From contig JBAIZL010000002.1 of NCBI GenBank assembly GCA_036971475.1, forward strand, positions 173,133,024 to 173,197,023: a DNA stretch of 64,000 bases, given 5' to 3'. Origin of the DNA: Prosapia bicincta (taxonomy: Eukaryota > Arthropoda > Insecta > Hemiptera > Cercopidae). Both the position numbers and the translations under genes were made by a program. Positions 1 to 13,899 of the stretch are shown piece after piece. The first letter of the stretch is position 1. Each line of letters starts with the position of its first letter. The notes beneath the pieces are model-generated. The model had not been told where the DNA came from. It ran no database searches and was given only the letters and a program-made list of their open reading frames with translations.

Positions 1-3000
1 ATATGTATATACTTTTCAAAAAAATAAAATAACTTTTTTAAATGAAAATTAATTTTTAATTATGATAAAGATTCAAAATATATCTACAGTACTTTTTAAT
101 TAACAACTTTTTAATTGGTTTTTTAACCAAATAGGTAATTATTGCCAATTAAATTTTTTTTAAACACTATCTATGATTTCTTTTGTTATTTACCTTTTAC
201 ACTCCTTTAGGTAAAATATTTTGACTATTTCCTTGTTCAATTCTATTTTATAGTAAAGAACTAAAATTACATTCTTCACAGCTAAATATGCCTAGTTAAA
301 TGTCGCCGGTTGGGGCTTTGTATTTCATCCAAGAGATAATATTTATCTACATACATTTTCAGAGTGACCTATCATAGTTTCTATATCTCTCTAAAGCTTT
401 ATCCGACAGATATGACGATATCGCGAATCCTATTGGCAATGAATTTCCCATCACTGCTCAAAGAAAGGTTCGATGTAATATAAACTTTGAACATCTGTCA
501 GGTACGTAAGAAGAATAAACGCTTGATTTGGTCCCTACCTTCCCAGTTTCATTTATAACAGACTTTATTAGCAGTTTTGGATTTTTAACGCCATCTCTAA
601 GTCATTCTAATTCTTTATTATTAGTTTAGTATTTCAGTCATAAACTATGAAACCTGTTTCTTTTCCTATTTATAACTGTCTTTTGAGTTTTATGTTGGAA
701 AAGTGCCATCATGTTTACATTTAAAAATATATACGAACAATTTATGGTCTAATCAACATTTCAACAATCTTTATAGCTGTACAGGTGTGTTAATTTTTTA
801 AAAATAATATTCGAGCTGGTTTCTGAGTTAAAGTTATAAACACTACAAATATACACAACTCACAATAAAAAAACTTTAATTCCATACCCGTTTCAATTAC
901 TTATGTCATCATCATCATCAGTAATGCTACAACAAAAAGATAACTTTAACGGTTAAAGTCATCCAAGCTCGTATGAAATTAAAGTTCCATAATTGTGAAG
1001 TTATGTATTATTAATTAATATTATTGTGAGTTTTATTAAACTCAATAAAATATATGTTTTTTATTTTAATAATTAATTTAAAGCGTCAATCTTTTCCTTT
1101 CTAGTAAAAACATTATTTATTTTATTTTTCAACTTATAGTTTTTTCCTAACTGATATTAACTTCTGTTATTATTAAGAGATCGGCTATATTATCCATTGC
1201 TGGTTAGATATGACTTTCGGCAAGAAAACCGCTGATAAATTGTACAATAAAGAAACAACAGTAATGGAATCGTTTTCCTTTCACAATTGAATAAAGTGAA
1301 CACAATGAAAGATAAAGTGCTATGGTCGAATTGGCTATAATACAACTCCTTTTTCACGAGACTTGTAAAGCATTATAATAGAAAAACAGTAGGTTTTAAG
1401 GCATTTAAGATGATTTGATGAAAGCCAAATATGCTTATCTATCGCATTTTTAGGAAAGTTCTTACCTGTCACATTCAAATTACAAGTAATTCGCTTGTAA
1501 ATAAGTACATTAGCTTGTAATAAAGTACAGTATCCAACTAAACTTTACCTTAGCTCTGTATTATTAGTTTAGTAAAGATTTTTCTGCTTTGGTAGTTTAA
1601 TAAACATTGTAATTATGAATAAAATTTTTACCTGTCTTAATAAACCTATAATACTATAGACCAGGATATTTTACAAGTCTTACTTAAGCTTTTTTTCCTG
1701 TAACAGTTAAACATTCTAGGGATATGTTCAATAGCTAAAGCATTAATTCAATTTAGTAGTATAAGTTACCTTTAGAGTGATTTCATATTCGTGCTATTTA
1801 TTTATACTTTGCATTTTTATCTCTCTTATTGACAGAATTTCATATTCATAATTTAATTAACAATTTATCCTAATTTGATATTATTGTTTCATTTAGGCCT
1901 ACGTTTTGTAGAACCTTTGTATTTAATCTTTAGAAAAACTTTGATTTTAGCTTCTCCTAACCCTCCTTTTCACGCCTAGAAAAATTAACACGGTTACAAT
2001 CACGGCGAGGACTCCCTCACTCCAATAGTTTTAGTCTAGCAACAAATATATTTATTATTTTTACAATATTTGGAGCCTTACCGTCCTTTTTGTACAAAAA
2101 GATTCTTTTGCTCACTAAGTTAGTTGAAATATTTATCTAAATCCCTCAAATCCCAATAACAGACAATAAATGTGTATAGACAAGATGTACTTGGGTTTCA
2201 CTAAAATATATTCGCACGTTTAGCAATATTACAAAATTAATTTAAAAAGCAGGGATTCCCCACATTGCCGGTAACGGAATCTTGATTCAATTACTTAGAA
2301 GAAAAAATGCGTATTCATCTTTTCTAAGGCTGATCAAAGTCCCTTGAACCTATTATACTTCTTATTTATTTATACATTCTGTACATTGTATCTCTCTTCG
2401 TTTTAATGTAAGGTTTATTACCATAGTCACAGTTATAGAAACATTTTTCTAAGAAAATGTTTATTTAACTTTTAAAAACATATTTGTTATCACAAAATTC
2501 ATTTATTTCATTCAAATTGATTCATTAATTCAAATTCAAAATTAATTAAATTTAATTTAAAATAAAAGCATATTTACACACTCAGCCAATATCCCCTTAT
2601 AAGACTTGATATTTATTATATGTGTAAATAATTAAAATTACCTTTCCTTCACATTTTTCCAAGTTTCTAAACCATTTTTACTTTAATATTAGTAAGGCCT
2701 TATTATTATTACATTTTTATTATTTTAAATATCAGCGTTTACCTCTTCACAAAATCAATGCTTTTGTAGCTTGAGACATACAATATCTTTTATTGGTTTG
2801 TTGATTGCTTTCAGATTGTTTTGCCTTTATCTTATAAACGTTTTTTTTTCTTGTTACTTTTCCACAGTTGTAAAATTCTTATTGTGCATAGTAATACGTC
2901 TTATATTTCATTAGTAATTATCGTCGTAAATTATTTTCTATTGATACCTCATTTAACTTTTGTTTCATTTTTTTATGTGATGTATAGAAACTAGTACTTT

Positions 3001-4774
3001 TCTTTATGTTTCTCATTATTTTTTATGATTCTTCAATGAAAGTTATTTTCATAAAAGAAATACCATCTTTCATTTACTTTTATTAATATGGTTTTGGCAA
3101 TTACGTTTCAACTCGCACTAAATTTCAAAACTTTTAATAATTCTTAATTAAACCGATGATTTTTTAAATCAGTAAAATGTCTTTTTCTTCTATTTTCCAA
3201 TCCTTCCCATTTCTTTATATCTAATTCTACATACTTAATTAGCCTCATGCCTTATCTTATCAGTCACTGCCACATGACCGCATAACTCACAGACATAATG
3301 CTATCATGTTTAGGTACCAAACAAAATTGTAACCATAATTCACTTTGTCGTTGTAATTTTGCACGAAGAATATTACGCTAAGATATTTCATGGCATTTGA
3401 ATATTTTCTTTTCTAAGGAATTTACAATTTCTACAGTTTGGGTTTGTAAAAATATTTATCTTTGAGAGACATATCTGTTGAACATTTTTCCTTGATGCAA
3501 TAAACGTTACGCCGCTGGAAAATATTCATATAATTTGGAAAGCAAAAAGCGAGCAGAAGTGTAAAGTTAAGGAAAATATGTGGAATATTTACTTAAAAGA
3601 AATTGAAATTAAATTCTTCTCGAAGATGATTTGTTTAGAAAATTTGAAATTCCTAATTCATACCAAATAGAGTCTATTGTTTATTTTATTTATATAATAC
3701 ATTTTTAATAAATATAAAATGCTCTGAAATATGACAAGGAATCTGAATATTTTATTAATTAATACGTATATTTGTAATTGTTACATCAAAATAATAAATT
3801 GTTTTAAAAGATGTTGTACCAGTTACTTAACTAGTTTTAAGTATCACTAGTTACATTGTATATTCACAATGTATACCCACGATATTTTTAGAAACTTATG
3901 TCAAAGGAATTGAACTAAAGAACAACAAAATGGACTTTATACCTTAAATATACTTTGGAATTTAAATCTCCTAGAGAAAATACTTCTACGCTACTACATC
4001 ACTCTTTACTTTCATTAGATGCTAATTTTCGTTATAAATAATAATACAAAATTAGTCGTTAATAGCTTCACAAAGATTTGCTTTATAACTATTAAAACAA
4101 AATAATTAAAAAAATACTGCATATAGCCTACGTAAAAAGTCTATAATACTTTAATAGTGGATTCTTCTAACAAACCATAAAATTTTTTATGGACACAAAA
4201 ATATATTAAACTCTATCAAACGTAGTAATACAATACTTCCATCTAATAAGAAACAAATTGGTATAATACGAATACATAGACCCTTAGATGTCCGAACTAT
4301 ATTGTATCGTAACGCTCCCAAGTAGTCACCCCAATTCTCCTCAAAATGAATATTAATAAAAATGGATTACTAATTTTAAGTTTATAAACTGTAATTTAAT
4401 TAAGGAAAAATATTAAAAAGCAGTAATTATGTTCAATAACTCCAATGTAGATATAAATAAAGTACTTTCTATAAAACATCGAGTCCAGTAGTACATCATT
4501 ACCAACTATCTCAACTGTCGCCAGTTACTGCGATAGAAAGCAATGCCAAGTTAACTTGTTATAGAAACATTTAACTTGATTTGTACCATTTTTATTAACC
4601 ACACAAGGTCCTTAGCCCTACTTTCTTGGGAGAACCTCCGGCAGGAGTTAAAACGCCACTTCAATCATTTACCTACAACCATAAAAGAACACATGATTTC
4701 CTTCAAAGGAAAATACGTTTTTAGAAGATATTCGAGTAAATCGTTCCTGAAGTATTGACTGTTAACTATACAAT
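1..4774. other. AT-rich non-coding stretch
   Basis: No recognisable protein, RNA gene or transposon end was seen on either strand. The short open frames here (for example 4576-4758) have low-complexity AT-driven composition and no recognisable domain. I read this as intergenic or intronic DNA. Confidence 0.5.
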
Positions 4775-5170
4775 TACTGTGAGATACAACTATACACACT
4801 TTGAGTCCTATTTACCTTGACATATAAACTCGTAAATACAACTAGACACACTTTGAGTCCTATTTACCTTGACATATAAACTCGTACATACAACTAGACA
4901 CAATTTGAGTATTATTTACCTTGACATATAAGCCCGTACATACAACTAGACACACTTTGATAGTGCTATATACCTTGACAGATGTTCTCGTACATACTAC
5001 TAGACACACTTTGAGAGTGCTATTTACCTGGACATATGGACTCGTAAATACAACTTGACACACTTTGACAGTGCTATTTAGCGTAACATATAGACTCAAA
5101 CATACAACTAGACACACTTTGAGAGTGCTATTTACCGTGACATATAGACTCGTACATACAAGTCGACATA
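4775..5170. repeat. Minisatellite, about 53-bp unit, about 7 copies
   Basis: The phrases ACACACTTTGAG, TATTTACCTTGACATAT and CTCGTACATACAACTAG recur about every 52-55 bases through the block. Adjacent copies differ by several substitutions and small indels, so the array is old. A minus-strand open frame at 4860-5117 is only the repeat read through, not a gene. Confidence 0.85.
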
Positions 5171-5641
5171 CTTAGAGGAGGCTTAATTTAGTCTGGTTTG
5201 CATCTGGTTTAAAACTTAGTTTCGATATACCTTTGTGTACTATGTGTTTCAATAGAATCAGATACAACAAAAAAAGGGTGGAGTTTATGTTCGGATTACC
5301 TGGGAGTTTGTTCACCCGTGTTTAGTGTGGAGCATATAGGGTAAGTGGGAAGCATGAATGGGATGACTAATGCATTGGCATTAGATGTCAAGAAAGATGG
5401 TGGCTGCGACCGAGGAGCCTAGTCGTTTGATCGTCTGTGTTGTGGGGAAATAGAGGTTCGATGTAGCAAACGATTAAGCAGTGGTATTTGTACACAAACG
5501 TGTACTACGGATATATTTGCAGTATTTTAAAAATACTGACTGCTTTTAGGTTGTAAAAAAAAGGTTTGAAACCTAATGAACGGCTTTACAAAATTATCTG
5601 ATTCATATGCAAGTAGTGTTACGATGTCTACAAACATCTAG

Positions 5642-5719
5642 GCGTGAAAGTCACGTCTCTTGCACAGTAAATAACTGTGGTAACAAAACTAGAAAGAACT
5701 TGCGTTATCGTTTGAATTG
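5642..5719 (+). pseudogene. Possible THAP-like zinc-finger exon fragment
   Basis: One frame reads SHVSCTVNNCGNKTRKN from about 5649. The C-x4-C start followed by N and basic residues resembles the first strand of a THAP DNA-binding domain. An AG (TCTAG) precedes it near 5641 and a donor-like GGTAAAG follows at 5719-5725, so it could be a very short exon. The remaining THAP residues (W, C-x2-H, AVPTIF) were not found nearby. It may be chance or a transposase remnant. Confidence 0.2.
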
Positions 5720-7745
5720 GTAAAGCTTTTTAGAGGAGTTGCGAAATGGAATACGTGACCGCCCCCAGTATTTTCTGTTTTAATTAAAACATTTTGCTGC
5801 ACGTCTTTCTTATCTTTTCTCTATATAAACGTGAGTGATAATGCATTGATAAATTTTACCATCTAAATCCGTTGTATAAGTAGTTTTAACTAGAGCTCAG
5901 TCTATTAACCAAGTTTGAAAGCTCTATTTATTTATTTTATACAAATATTTTTTGTATAAAGTTAGAGCTATAATACCTAATATGCCATTTCATTATTATC
6001 ATATTTGTTGTATCATTTTCACCTTTTCATCATTAGATTTTATTGCTGTCTTAGTGCCAGGTTTGATCTGGTTCAGAGCGAGCAAATACGAAATCAACAC
6101 TTAATTCAGGTTTGTTGTTTATTTTGTATGCTGTTATTTTGTAATTTTCTTTGTTCATTTTGTTAAATACTTCCAATAAAAACGTAAAATACTGTTGTGG
6201 ATATAAAAAGAGGACATCAGACTTGGTTTGTTGATGGCTTGATGGCAATAAAGGGTAGGATTTATATTTTAAGACCCATTTATATTTTATAAATTATTAT
6301 ACTTTTTAAACATTTTAAAATTATAAACTAGTTTACTTTATGAAAGGGAAAAAATGTGTGTGTTGCAACCCACCTTATTATCGCTCGCCATTTCTATCTA
6401 TTCTTAATCACTTACCTATTGTTTAATATGCACTCAAGTGGATTCAACGACACGTTGACCTGACTTGGTGTTCCAAACATGCCCCCTACTGGTTACTAAT
6501 ATCGTGAGGGCTATATACTCATTTTGTCAGTATTTTGTATTTTGTTCAGCCGAAAAGATACATATTAGCATGAACAAATATAACATACATAAAATCATAC
6601 CATGTGCCATTCTTAACAGGTGATCCAGGTTGGGCCGTGCAAAATACCATCCTGCTTAATTTTACCTTTTTATAGGCTCCTGTGTTACTTTTAAGCAGCA
6701 TCTGGCAGTGGAACTTGTTCCTGGACCTTGATTTAAAAACCAACAATCTGTTAATATAGCTCAAATATTTCAAGTGAATGGAAACTCCTCTGTTGTAACA
6801 TTAGGCTTTTATTTTATTGCATTTATCATTTTATGAATTTAAATACTCTTGATTTTTAACTTTGCAACCATTAGATTTATAGTTGGGAAAAACTTTAACG
6901 TTATATTTATTTATTATCACAGGGTATTTTGAAATACATTATAAAGATTTTTTATAATAATTTTAATGATAAAGAAGAATATAAAAATTAACAAACCTAT
7001 ACACTTCGTGTGTTCTACTGCCTTTGTCAATTTGCAGAAAATTATTTTAACATTACATATTTGATTAAATTAATTTTTAACATATATTTAATGTATGTCA
7101 TGAATGTATTCATTGATTCTTGAAAACTAAATTGAAGTTTTATTTTAAATTTTCACAGTATATCATACTTTAATTATTTCCATATATTTTACCTCTTGAA
7201 ATAATTGTTATTATGTGTTTATATAACATTCTGTTATGTAAATAGATGTTTAATAACTTTCAAATCATTTAACAATATTACATGGAATTGTTACTCATAT
7301 TTAATATTTTAAATTTTTCAAACTTTTGCAAGAAATCTGTACTCTCTTCACCTTATTAAAAATTACCAAGTTTATAGTCGAAATCACTCTAATACGTTTA
7401 CTTAAATATTCTTTTATTTATTTAAAATAAAAAACATGAAGGGTTTCTTCATGACTAAGCTGGTCTAGAGAATTAAATATGAAATTTGAATAATTTACAT
7501 GCAAGAACTCGCCTTTTTGGAAAATCGCCTTATTTCATCTGATTTTTATGATTTTACACTCTTCATTATTATATATAAAGAAAAATATTTAACTTTTTTA
7601 ACACTATTTAACACTTTTATTTAGAGTGAAGCTATAGTTTATTTCTTTACGAATTGAAATTCTGAAATATAATTTTCTGAAAAGTTTGGTAAATTTAAAC
7701 TAATACATTTGACTGTAAAATATGACTTGCCAAAAGTTCTCACTT

Positions 7746-7871
7746 TCTGACATCCTCGGTTCCTGGCCCTTAGATCTTGTTGAAGCTTGGTTCTTCTTTT
7801 TCCAGGCTAGATTTGGATTTTCGGTCAGCGAAACCCTGGTAAGTCGTTACGATTTAGTTAAATTTCTATGA
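7746..7871 (+). pseudogene. Possible Gypsy-type gag fragment
   Basis: A 41-residue stretch reads SDILGSWPLDLVEAWFFFFQ and continues with A-R-F, SET and RYDLVKFL before a stop. The spacing of W-P, A-W-F, A-x-F and a downstream E-T and Y-D resembles the gag capsid start common in insect LTR elements (W-P-x-x-P-x-x-W-F, then E-x-x-F). No protease or reverse transcriptase lies nearby. Similarity is by eye only and could be chance. Confidence 0.25.
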
Positions 7872-8542
7872 AATGGAAGTACCGATTGTCGATTCACGAT
7901 TTATAACTTGCGTTATAAATTTGACGATTGAAACGCCATCTGGCCTGTTGACTGTTTTTTCTAGCTGAAAACTGACATAGTGAATTTTTAAATTTACGAA
8001 CCCCCCTCAAAAACTTAGCGCTAGTGTTTATATTGGTCTCGTTGCCCTTCCCCCTCCAGCCATTTTCCTTGCAACATTGATGGCTTATTTTCGTATCTTA
8101 GATGGTTTCTCCCTTACATGAACCAGATGCTTGAAGGGAGTTATAGTACTTTTAATTCCTTATTGTCTATTATATTTACTTTTGCTGTAATTTTGTATTT
8201 ACTAAAGTTTTATAGTTTATGATTTTACTATTGATTTTTCACATTTTGATTGTTATTTAGATAAGTAAATGGTGGTTGTAGGGGGTCTGAAATATTTTAA
8301 ATTATTTTCTTGTGCTTAATTATCGGCACTACACCCACGGTTTGTCAAATTTATATGTTAATTACAATTTTTATTATTGACTATAAAATATTGGTATTTC
8401 CCACTCTGTTATTCTATGCTTTGCTTTAATTTTTCTTTATTATAAAAATTTCTATATTTGGTCGTTACATTTTAATTTTTGAAAATCAAATTGATAAAAA
8501 TTTTAATTCCCTTAGATTGCAAGGGTAAACTGAACGTTGCTT

Positions 8543-8552
8543 TGTATGTGTG

Positions 8553-8636
<84 letters not shown>

Positions 8637-8638
8637 TG

Positions 8639-8679
<41 letters not shown>

Positions 8680-8753
8680 TGTGTGTGTGTGTGCGTGTGT
8701 GTGTGTGCGTGTGTGTGTGTGTGCGTGTGTGTGTGTGTGCGTGTGTGTGAGTG
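8543..8753. repeat. (GT)n microsatellite
   Basis: About 210 bases of TG dinucleotides with scattered TTTG, GCG and GAG interruptions. It produces long artificial open frames on both strands, none of them genes. Confidence 0.97.
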
Positions 8754-11700
8754 AGACACACAGTAGTCTAAATCTAATGTGACATACTTTTAATAAAAGT
8801 AAACATTTTGCAAGGAAGCTTCTAGGAGAGACTTCTAATCTTAATCGGAAGATAAAATTAAGTGTCGACATCACGTAAACGTATTTGTTTCGATTTATTT
8901 GGATTTAATCTTTGATCTTACATAAAAACATCTAGGCATAAAATAAAATAGTTTAGTGATAAGTGTTCCACTGGGAAATTAAAATGAGTTAAGCGGGAAA
9001 GTATGCGAAGTACGCTGACCCACTTCCAACACGCGGTCATCAGGGCGTAAACTGTTCTACCGAATTATATACATTTTTTTATTTAATAATTGCAACACAT
9101 AATGTTACTGAGCGACAGAAATTCTATATTTATTGAATGTAAAATAAGACAATCGTTTCGAAACAAACCAAGTGGTGCATGTTAATTAATCTAAATAACG
9201 CATGATCACTTGGGAAAAGTATAGATCGAATAAAAACCAGGAATTAATTGATTCTCCCTAAACAGTGTTTGTGTGAAACGTGCAGCTGGATTTGTCACAA
9301 TAAAAGGAATACAAATAGATGAATTGTTATATTTTTAATTTTAATTTAAACACTAGAACCTATGAAATGTAAGAAAATGATTAAGAAAGCCCTAACAGCA
9401 AAGATACTTTACGACTTTAGGATTTTCCTAACTGCCGATTTTACCTGGAACCTTGTATCCTTTACACTTGTGTTGGAAGAGATGAAAGATAATAGGGGAG
9501 TAAATAAAATGATCCTACTCTTGTATTAATATTAGTTCTGAGTGAGGAGCCACTTACCTGCTATCTATTGAAGTTTCGGAGTTTTTTGATAACATACTAT
9601 ACAATTTAAAAAAAAAAAATCAATTGCGCTTTTTGTGCGATAAGCATTTTTGAAGGATTAGTTATTTTTATTACTGATATTTAATATATTTTAATAGGTA
9701 ATGTTTATAAAATAAAATAGCAATAGAAAAGGAATAAAGTTTACTTTAGATAGTAGTAATAATCTTTTTATTATTGTTCTTTACTATTCCTCGTAAAACC
9801 CATTTTATTATGTTTCGTATTTTGTGAGGATTTTATAACTGAAGTTCGTTTTAAATTATAAATTTAATAATCTATTTTCAATTATATACGTTCATATTTT
9901 GTCATGGCGATAAGAGAAAACACAAATCTAATATTTGTAATTTTTCAAAGGAGAGATATACGCAAATAAAAGTTCTTTTGAAGAAACTAAAGCTTTGTTT
10001 AGGGTTTTTTATATTTGTGGAGCAATGATGCCTAGAATTCATTTGTACAAAAATTCCAACTGGTTTGCATATAATAAGTTGTACAATGTCAAGACACAGA
10101 TTATATTTCCTCTTACAAGTATTACATTTTGATATATATTTTGTTTTAATGATTATTGTAACAAAAAACGTTTATTTATAATATAGGTTATAGCTTTATA
10201 TTTGACAATATTAGAAACAAACATTTTAATTACAGGTGTGATTGTTGCCCTAAGAGCTTAGACAAAACACAATAAATGCTGTGATAAATGTGGGGAAAGT
10301 GTTGGTAAAGACTATTTAGTTGAAGTATATGAAAAGTGTTTTGACATATAAAAAAGGAAATAATATTGCATGAGTTTGTTCATATCTTTTGTGGTATAAA
10401 AAAACATGTTTAAATAATTTTTGTTTTATAACACTAAATATTTTACTGATATTGACCTGAAAACTAGTTGGGGTAAAAAATTACCCCGCGCGAGCTCTGG
10501 TGTAACGGGTATTAGCGCGTTTCCTCTAGGGTTAACAATGAATATGAACTTTAAAGGAGGTGTCTCGTGTAATGTATAGCTATTTATCGCTTCGTGTTAC
10601 CTGCATTATGTAGCCAGTAATTCACACGACAGTTTCACATTAGGGTTTCTTCAATCTCCAACCGTATTACTGAGGTTAATTAATCACTATTGTGTATCAA
10701 TATGCTAATCATCTACTTAATTATATCATTAACTAGATAATTTCCGCACTCTGATTGAACTATTAACAGAATATACTCCACAATATTGCCAATAATTTTA
10801 CTGTATATGGTAACAAATATAGGTTCGAGTGATAGAATTGCAAGATGGTGAGATTTATGGAACGACACAGTACAAGAAAGGAAGAGAGGATTTTCCATTT
10901 AATAGAAAAAAACGATTGTTTCTTGATTTTGCATATGTAGAAAAATGAGTCATCTAAAATCTATTTTGCTTAGAACTAAACGTTACTGTCCCAAGATAAT
11001 CGATCATTCGATTAACAACATGGGACATGTACAGCACGGTAGGCAGCAAATATTGGTGAACCAAAAAAAATGTAAGTAAAAGAAATGAAAAAATGTAAAC
11101 ATCTAAGTTCTTACATCTAAACGATTTAAAAAAAGCGAAGAGCCAGAAACGTAATAAGAAACCATTTCAATAAAATCATAACAGTGTAATGAAATAAAAT
11201 CAAGCCACAGCATAATATAACAAGCACTATATGGTATTCGCGCACTTTTTCTGCCTCTGTGAGCCTTTGGGTGTAACGCACAAAGCTTGCGTAATGAGAA
11301 TCCCCCTTGTCTGTGACATTCAAACAGCAAATCCTTGACTTCCAGCCATTATACATTGGTTTCCCAACTAATTCAAGATTTTATAGAATTTTTAAAATGA
11401 AATTACATAATAATTTTCATGTAGTAGTTAAGTTTAGACTGAAACCAACATTTTAGCTCTAATTTAGTGCTTTATTATAAATCAATAACGACCCATGGCT
11501 TGAGGATAAAGTCTACATACACAATGTTAACTAATCGATCTATAACACAGTAATTTAAAACATATTTTATTCCAGATATTTGTATCTACTGTTAGCACGA
11601 CCGATGTTTTAGTGTAATTAACATGGATGCTTAGAGCATACAAATACCCAAATGAAGTTCTGTTTAATTTTATAGCAAAAATAATTTCTATATGAAAATG

Positions 11701-12228
11701 ATTAATAAATAAAACTATTTGTTGGTTGTACAAATATTATAATTAAAAATAGACGCAATGGAATAAAATAGATTTAAATATAATTTCAGTAATTCAATAT
11801 TTTTTGGAGATTACTCTCGCGCTTTATTCGACGACCAAATTTTCATCAGAAGGTACAAGTGCAAAGAACTTTCAAAACAAACTAAATAACTAGGTTTAAG
11901 TAGAGGGAATCAAAGAACCACCCTATAACCTATTACTATCAGTGGGGGCCTTGGAAGTTATGGTTTGATATAAAACAGAATATGATTATACGTAGGGGAA
12001 ATCGACCATAGGAGGTTCACGACTTGCTGCGTGGTTTAGCCCTGTTGTCAATTCGACGTTAAACTTCGCTCAGTCTCAATGTAGCCGTGGTGGAGTGAGT
12101 TACTAGTGGTGTAGCTTGTTCCGCTCTGCAATTTCAGCTTTACTTCCCTTAAATAGTTTTTTTCAAGACTTAACTGTCTCGATCTATATAGACATTTAAC
12201 TCAGAATGTTTTTAAATCCCTTTTATTA
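8754..12228. other. AT-rich non-coding stretch
   Basis: No gene, RNA gene or transposon end was recognised. Open frames near 10.7 and 11.1-11.7 kb are short, AT-driven and lack domain-like motifs. Confidence 0.5.
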
Positions 12229-12235
12229 CCTTACA

Positions 12236-12236
12236 T

Positions 12237-12286
<50 letters not shown>
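12236..12286. repeat. Compound (TA)n(TG)n microsatellite
   Basis: TA dinucleotides run directly into TG dinucleotides. The microsatellite sits at the edge of a dispersed repeat copy, just as a (TA)n does at the related copy near 59.84 kb, so it may represent the SINE tail. Confidence 0.95.
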
Positions 12287-12289
<3 letters not shown>

Positions 12290-13000
12290 CTTGTACACAT
12301 TTTCAATCGATAATAAAATAAGTTTTTATTCATCCAATCAAGTTCAAATACATTTTTTTAAACCTATCGTTGATGACAATTAATTGATTTTATAAACATT
12401 TTTCAAATATTTATTCAATAAATAAATTCAAAAAAATTGTGGGTCTAGGTCTGTTTTGAACTGAGTATTTTATTGTTCAAAGTCTAGCACTTTTAAGTAA
12501 TGAGTCAACTTTCCACAGATAGAAACAAACCTCTCAAAGATCTATATGAAAAACCTCCATTCTATAACCTTAAATTGTTGCCATGATTACAACACAATAT
12601 CATAAATAATGCTCTAGGATTAATAATGAACGAAAAGAATAAAATTAACAAACTGGATTAACGTTATCGAACATTGATTCACAAACGGACAATGCGAAAG
12701 GAAAGCGAAAAGAAAATACAACACAATGCAAGCAACGAAATAAAAGAAAACGTATAAATAGTAACAAATTAAAATGATACCGCACATGAAAAGGAAAATA
12801 GAAAATTGCAGAAAAATTCGCTTTCTTTATTGTCACTTAATATTCTTATTCTGACATATGTATATACATATTTATATTAATTGTAGTTATAAAATAAATA
12901 GAAACTAAAATAAAATTTTTCTTTTTTACTTTAAGTAGGAATTGACTTTAAAAAAAATTATTTTTACTAATTTTCTTGTGCTACGGTAATGGTTATGTCA
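12287..13000 (-). repeat. Dispersed repeat, copy 1 (diverged; contains SINE-like part)
   Basis: This stretch is recognisably related, in the same order, to 59853-60455. Shared phrases include TTTTCAATCG, TTTTTATTCATCCAAT, AGTTCAAAT, GATGACAATT and, further on, TATATACATATTTATAT and AAATAAAATTTTTCTTT. On the minus strand the part near 12450-12530 corresponds to the tRNA-like head of the 60-kb copy but is more decayed. No coding capacity is evident. Confidence 0.65.
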
Positions 13001-13152
13001 CATCCTAATCTATTTATAGCCGTGATTAACGTACATTTGTTTACATTATGACAGACCACTCTTTCGGACGTCTATGCATTTAGGCCATTGTCTCTTATTT
13101 TTATTAGTCAGTTCATTTGCTTTTATTGACATTTCTATAGTTTATCCGTGTG

Positions 13153-13153
<1 letters not shown>

Positions 13154-13202
<49 letters not shown>
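13154..13202. repeat. (TA)n microsatellite
   Basis: Uninterrupted AT dinucleotides of about 49 bases. The open frames across it encode only Ile-Tyr repeats. Confidence 0.97.
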
Positions 13203-13209
<7 letters not shown>

Positions 13210-13899
13210 CCCATTATTTATATAACACTATTATATATTTGTATAATAAATTTCACATTTTATTTAAATTTATGTAGATATTTAATGGTGAACGTGTATA
13301 TATTTAGTTCGTATTATTGTGTGTCAAAGAATTTAATTAGTTTTCGAGTGTAAAAGGGAAACACTCATCGTATTACGGTCAAACTAGTTTTTTCTTTGTA
13401 CAATCACTTTAAACTTCTAACCCATATGCATAAAAAAGATTTTATTATATAAGATAAGATTTAAAAAATTGTTGCATGTTATATATTATTAATTGCATAC
13501 TTTTTCAATTCCCGAATTAACTCCGGTTAATAATTAAGTGGAGTTTATGCAATATACTTTACGCCTCATTATACGAAAAAACAGTTTTTCCATAATGAAG
13601 GCAGTTCTAATAGAGAGGATTAAATTCAGAATAAAAAATATGATTTTTTGAGTAAAAAATGAATGATTTTACCAACTAGCTACTCTTGAAGGTATTAGCC
13701 TCTGACAATGGTGGGTTGACTTTCACAGCGTTCGATCTGACAACACCGCATCCCTAACCGACCACAAACCCATTCCTATTCTACTTTAAATCAATGTATA
13801 GTCATTTTGACAAATAGTTAACTGATGTAACTTCAGTTAGGGATATAAAAAACAGCAAGAGACATGTATCTTTTTGAGATGTACTGATAGAAAACAATA
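13203..13899. other. Non-coding stretch
   Basis: AT-rich sequence with no recognised feature. Confidence 0.5.

Larger units (their letters stand above)
5171..8542. other. AT-rich non-coding stretch with two weak coding-like scraps
   Basis: Mostly AT-rich sequence without clear genes. Two short stretches look coding-like: a possible THAP-type zinc-finger start near 5650-5720 and a possible retrotransposon gag scrap at 7746-7871. Both are entered separately with low confidence. Confidence 0.4.

Noticed and set aside
8472..8874. Open frames across the (GT)n tract
   Set aside because: Same artefact of a dinucleotide repeat, open in several frames on both strands.
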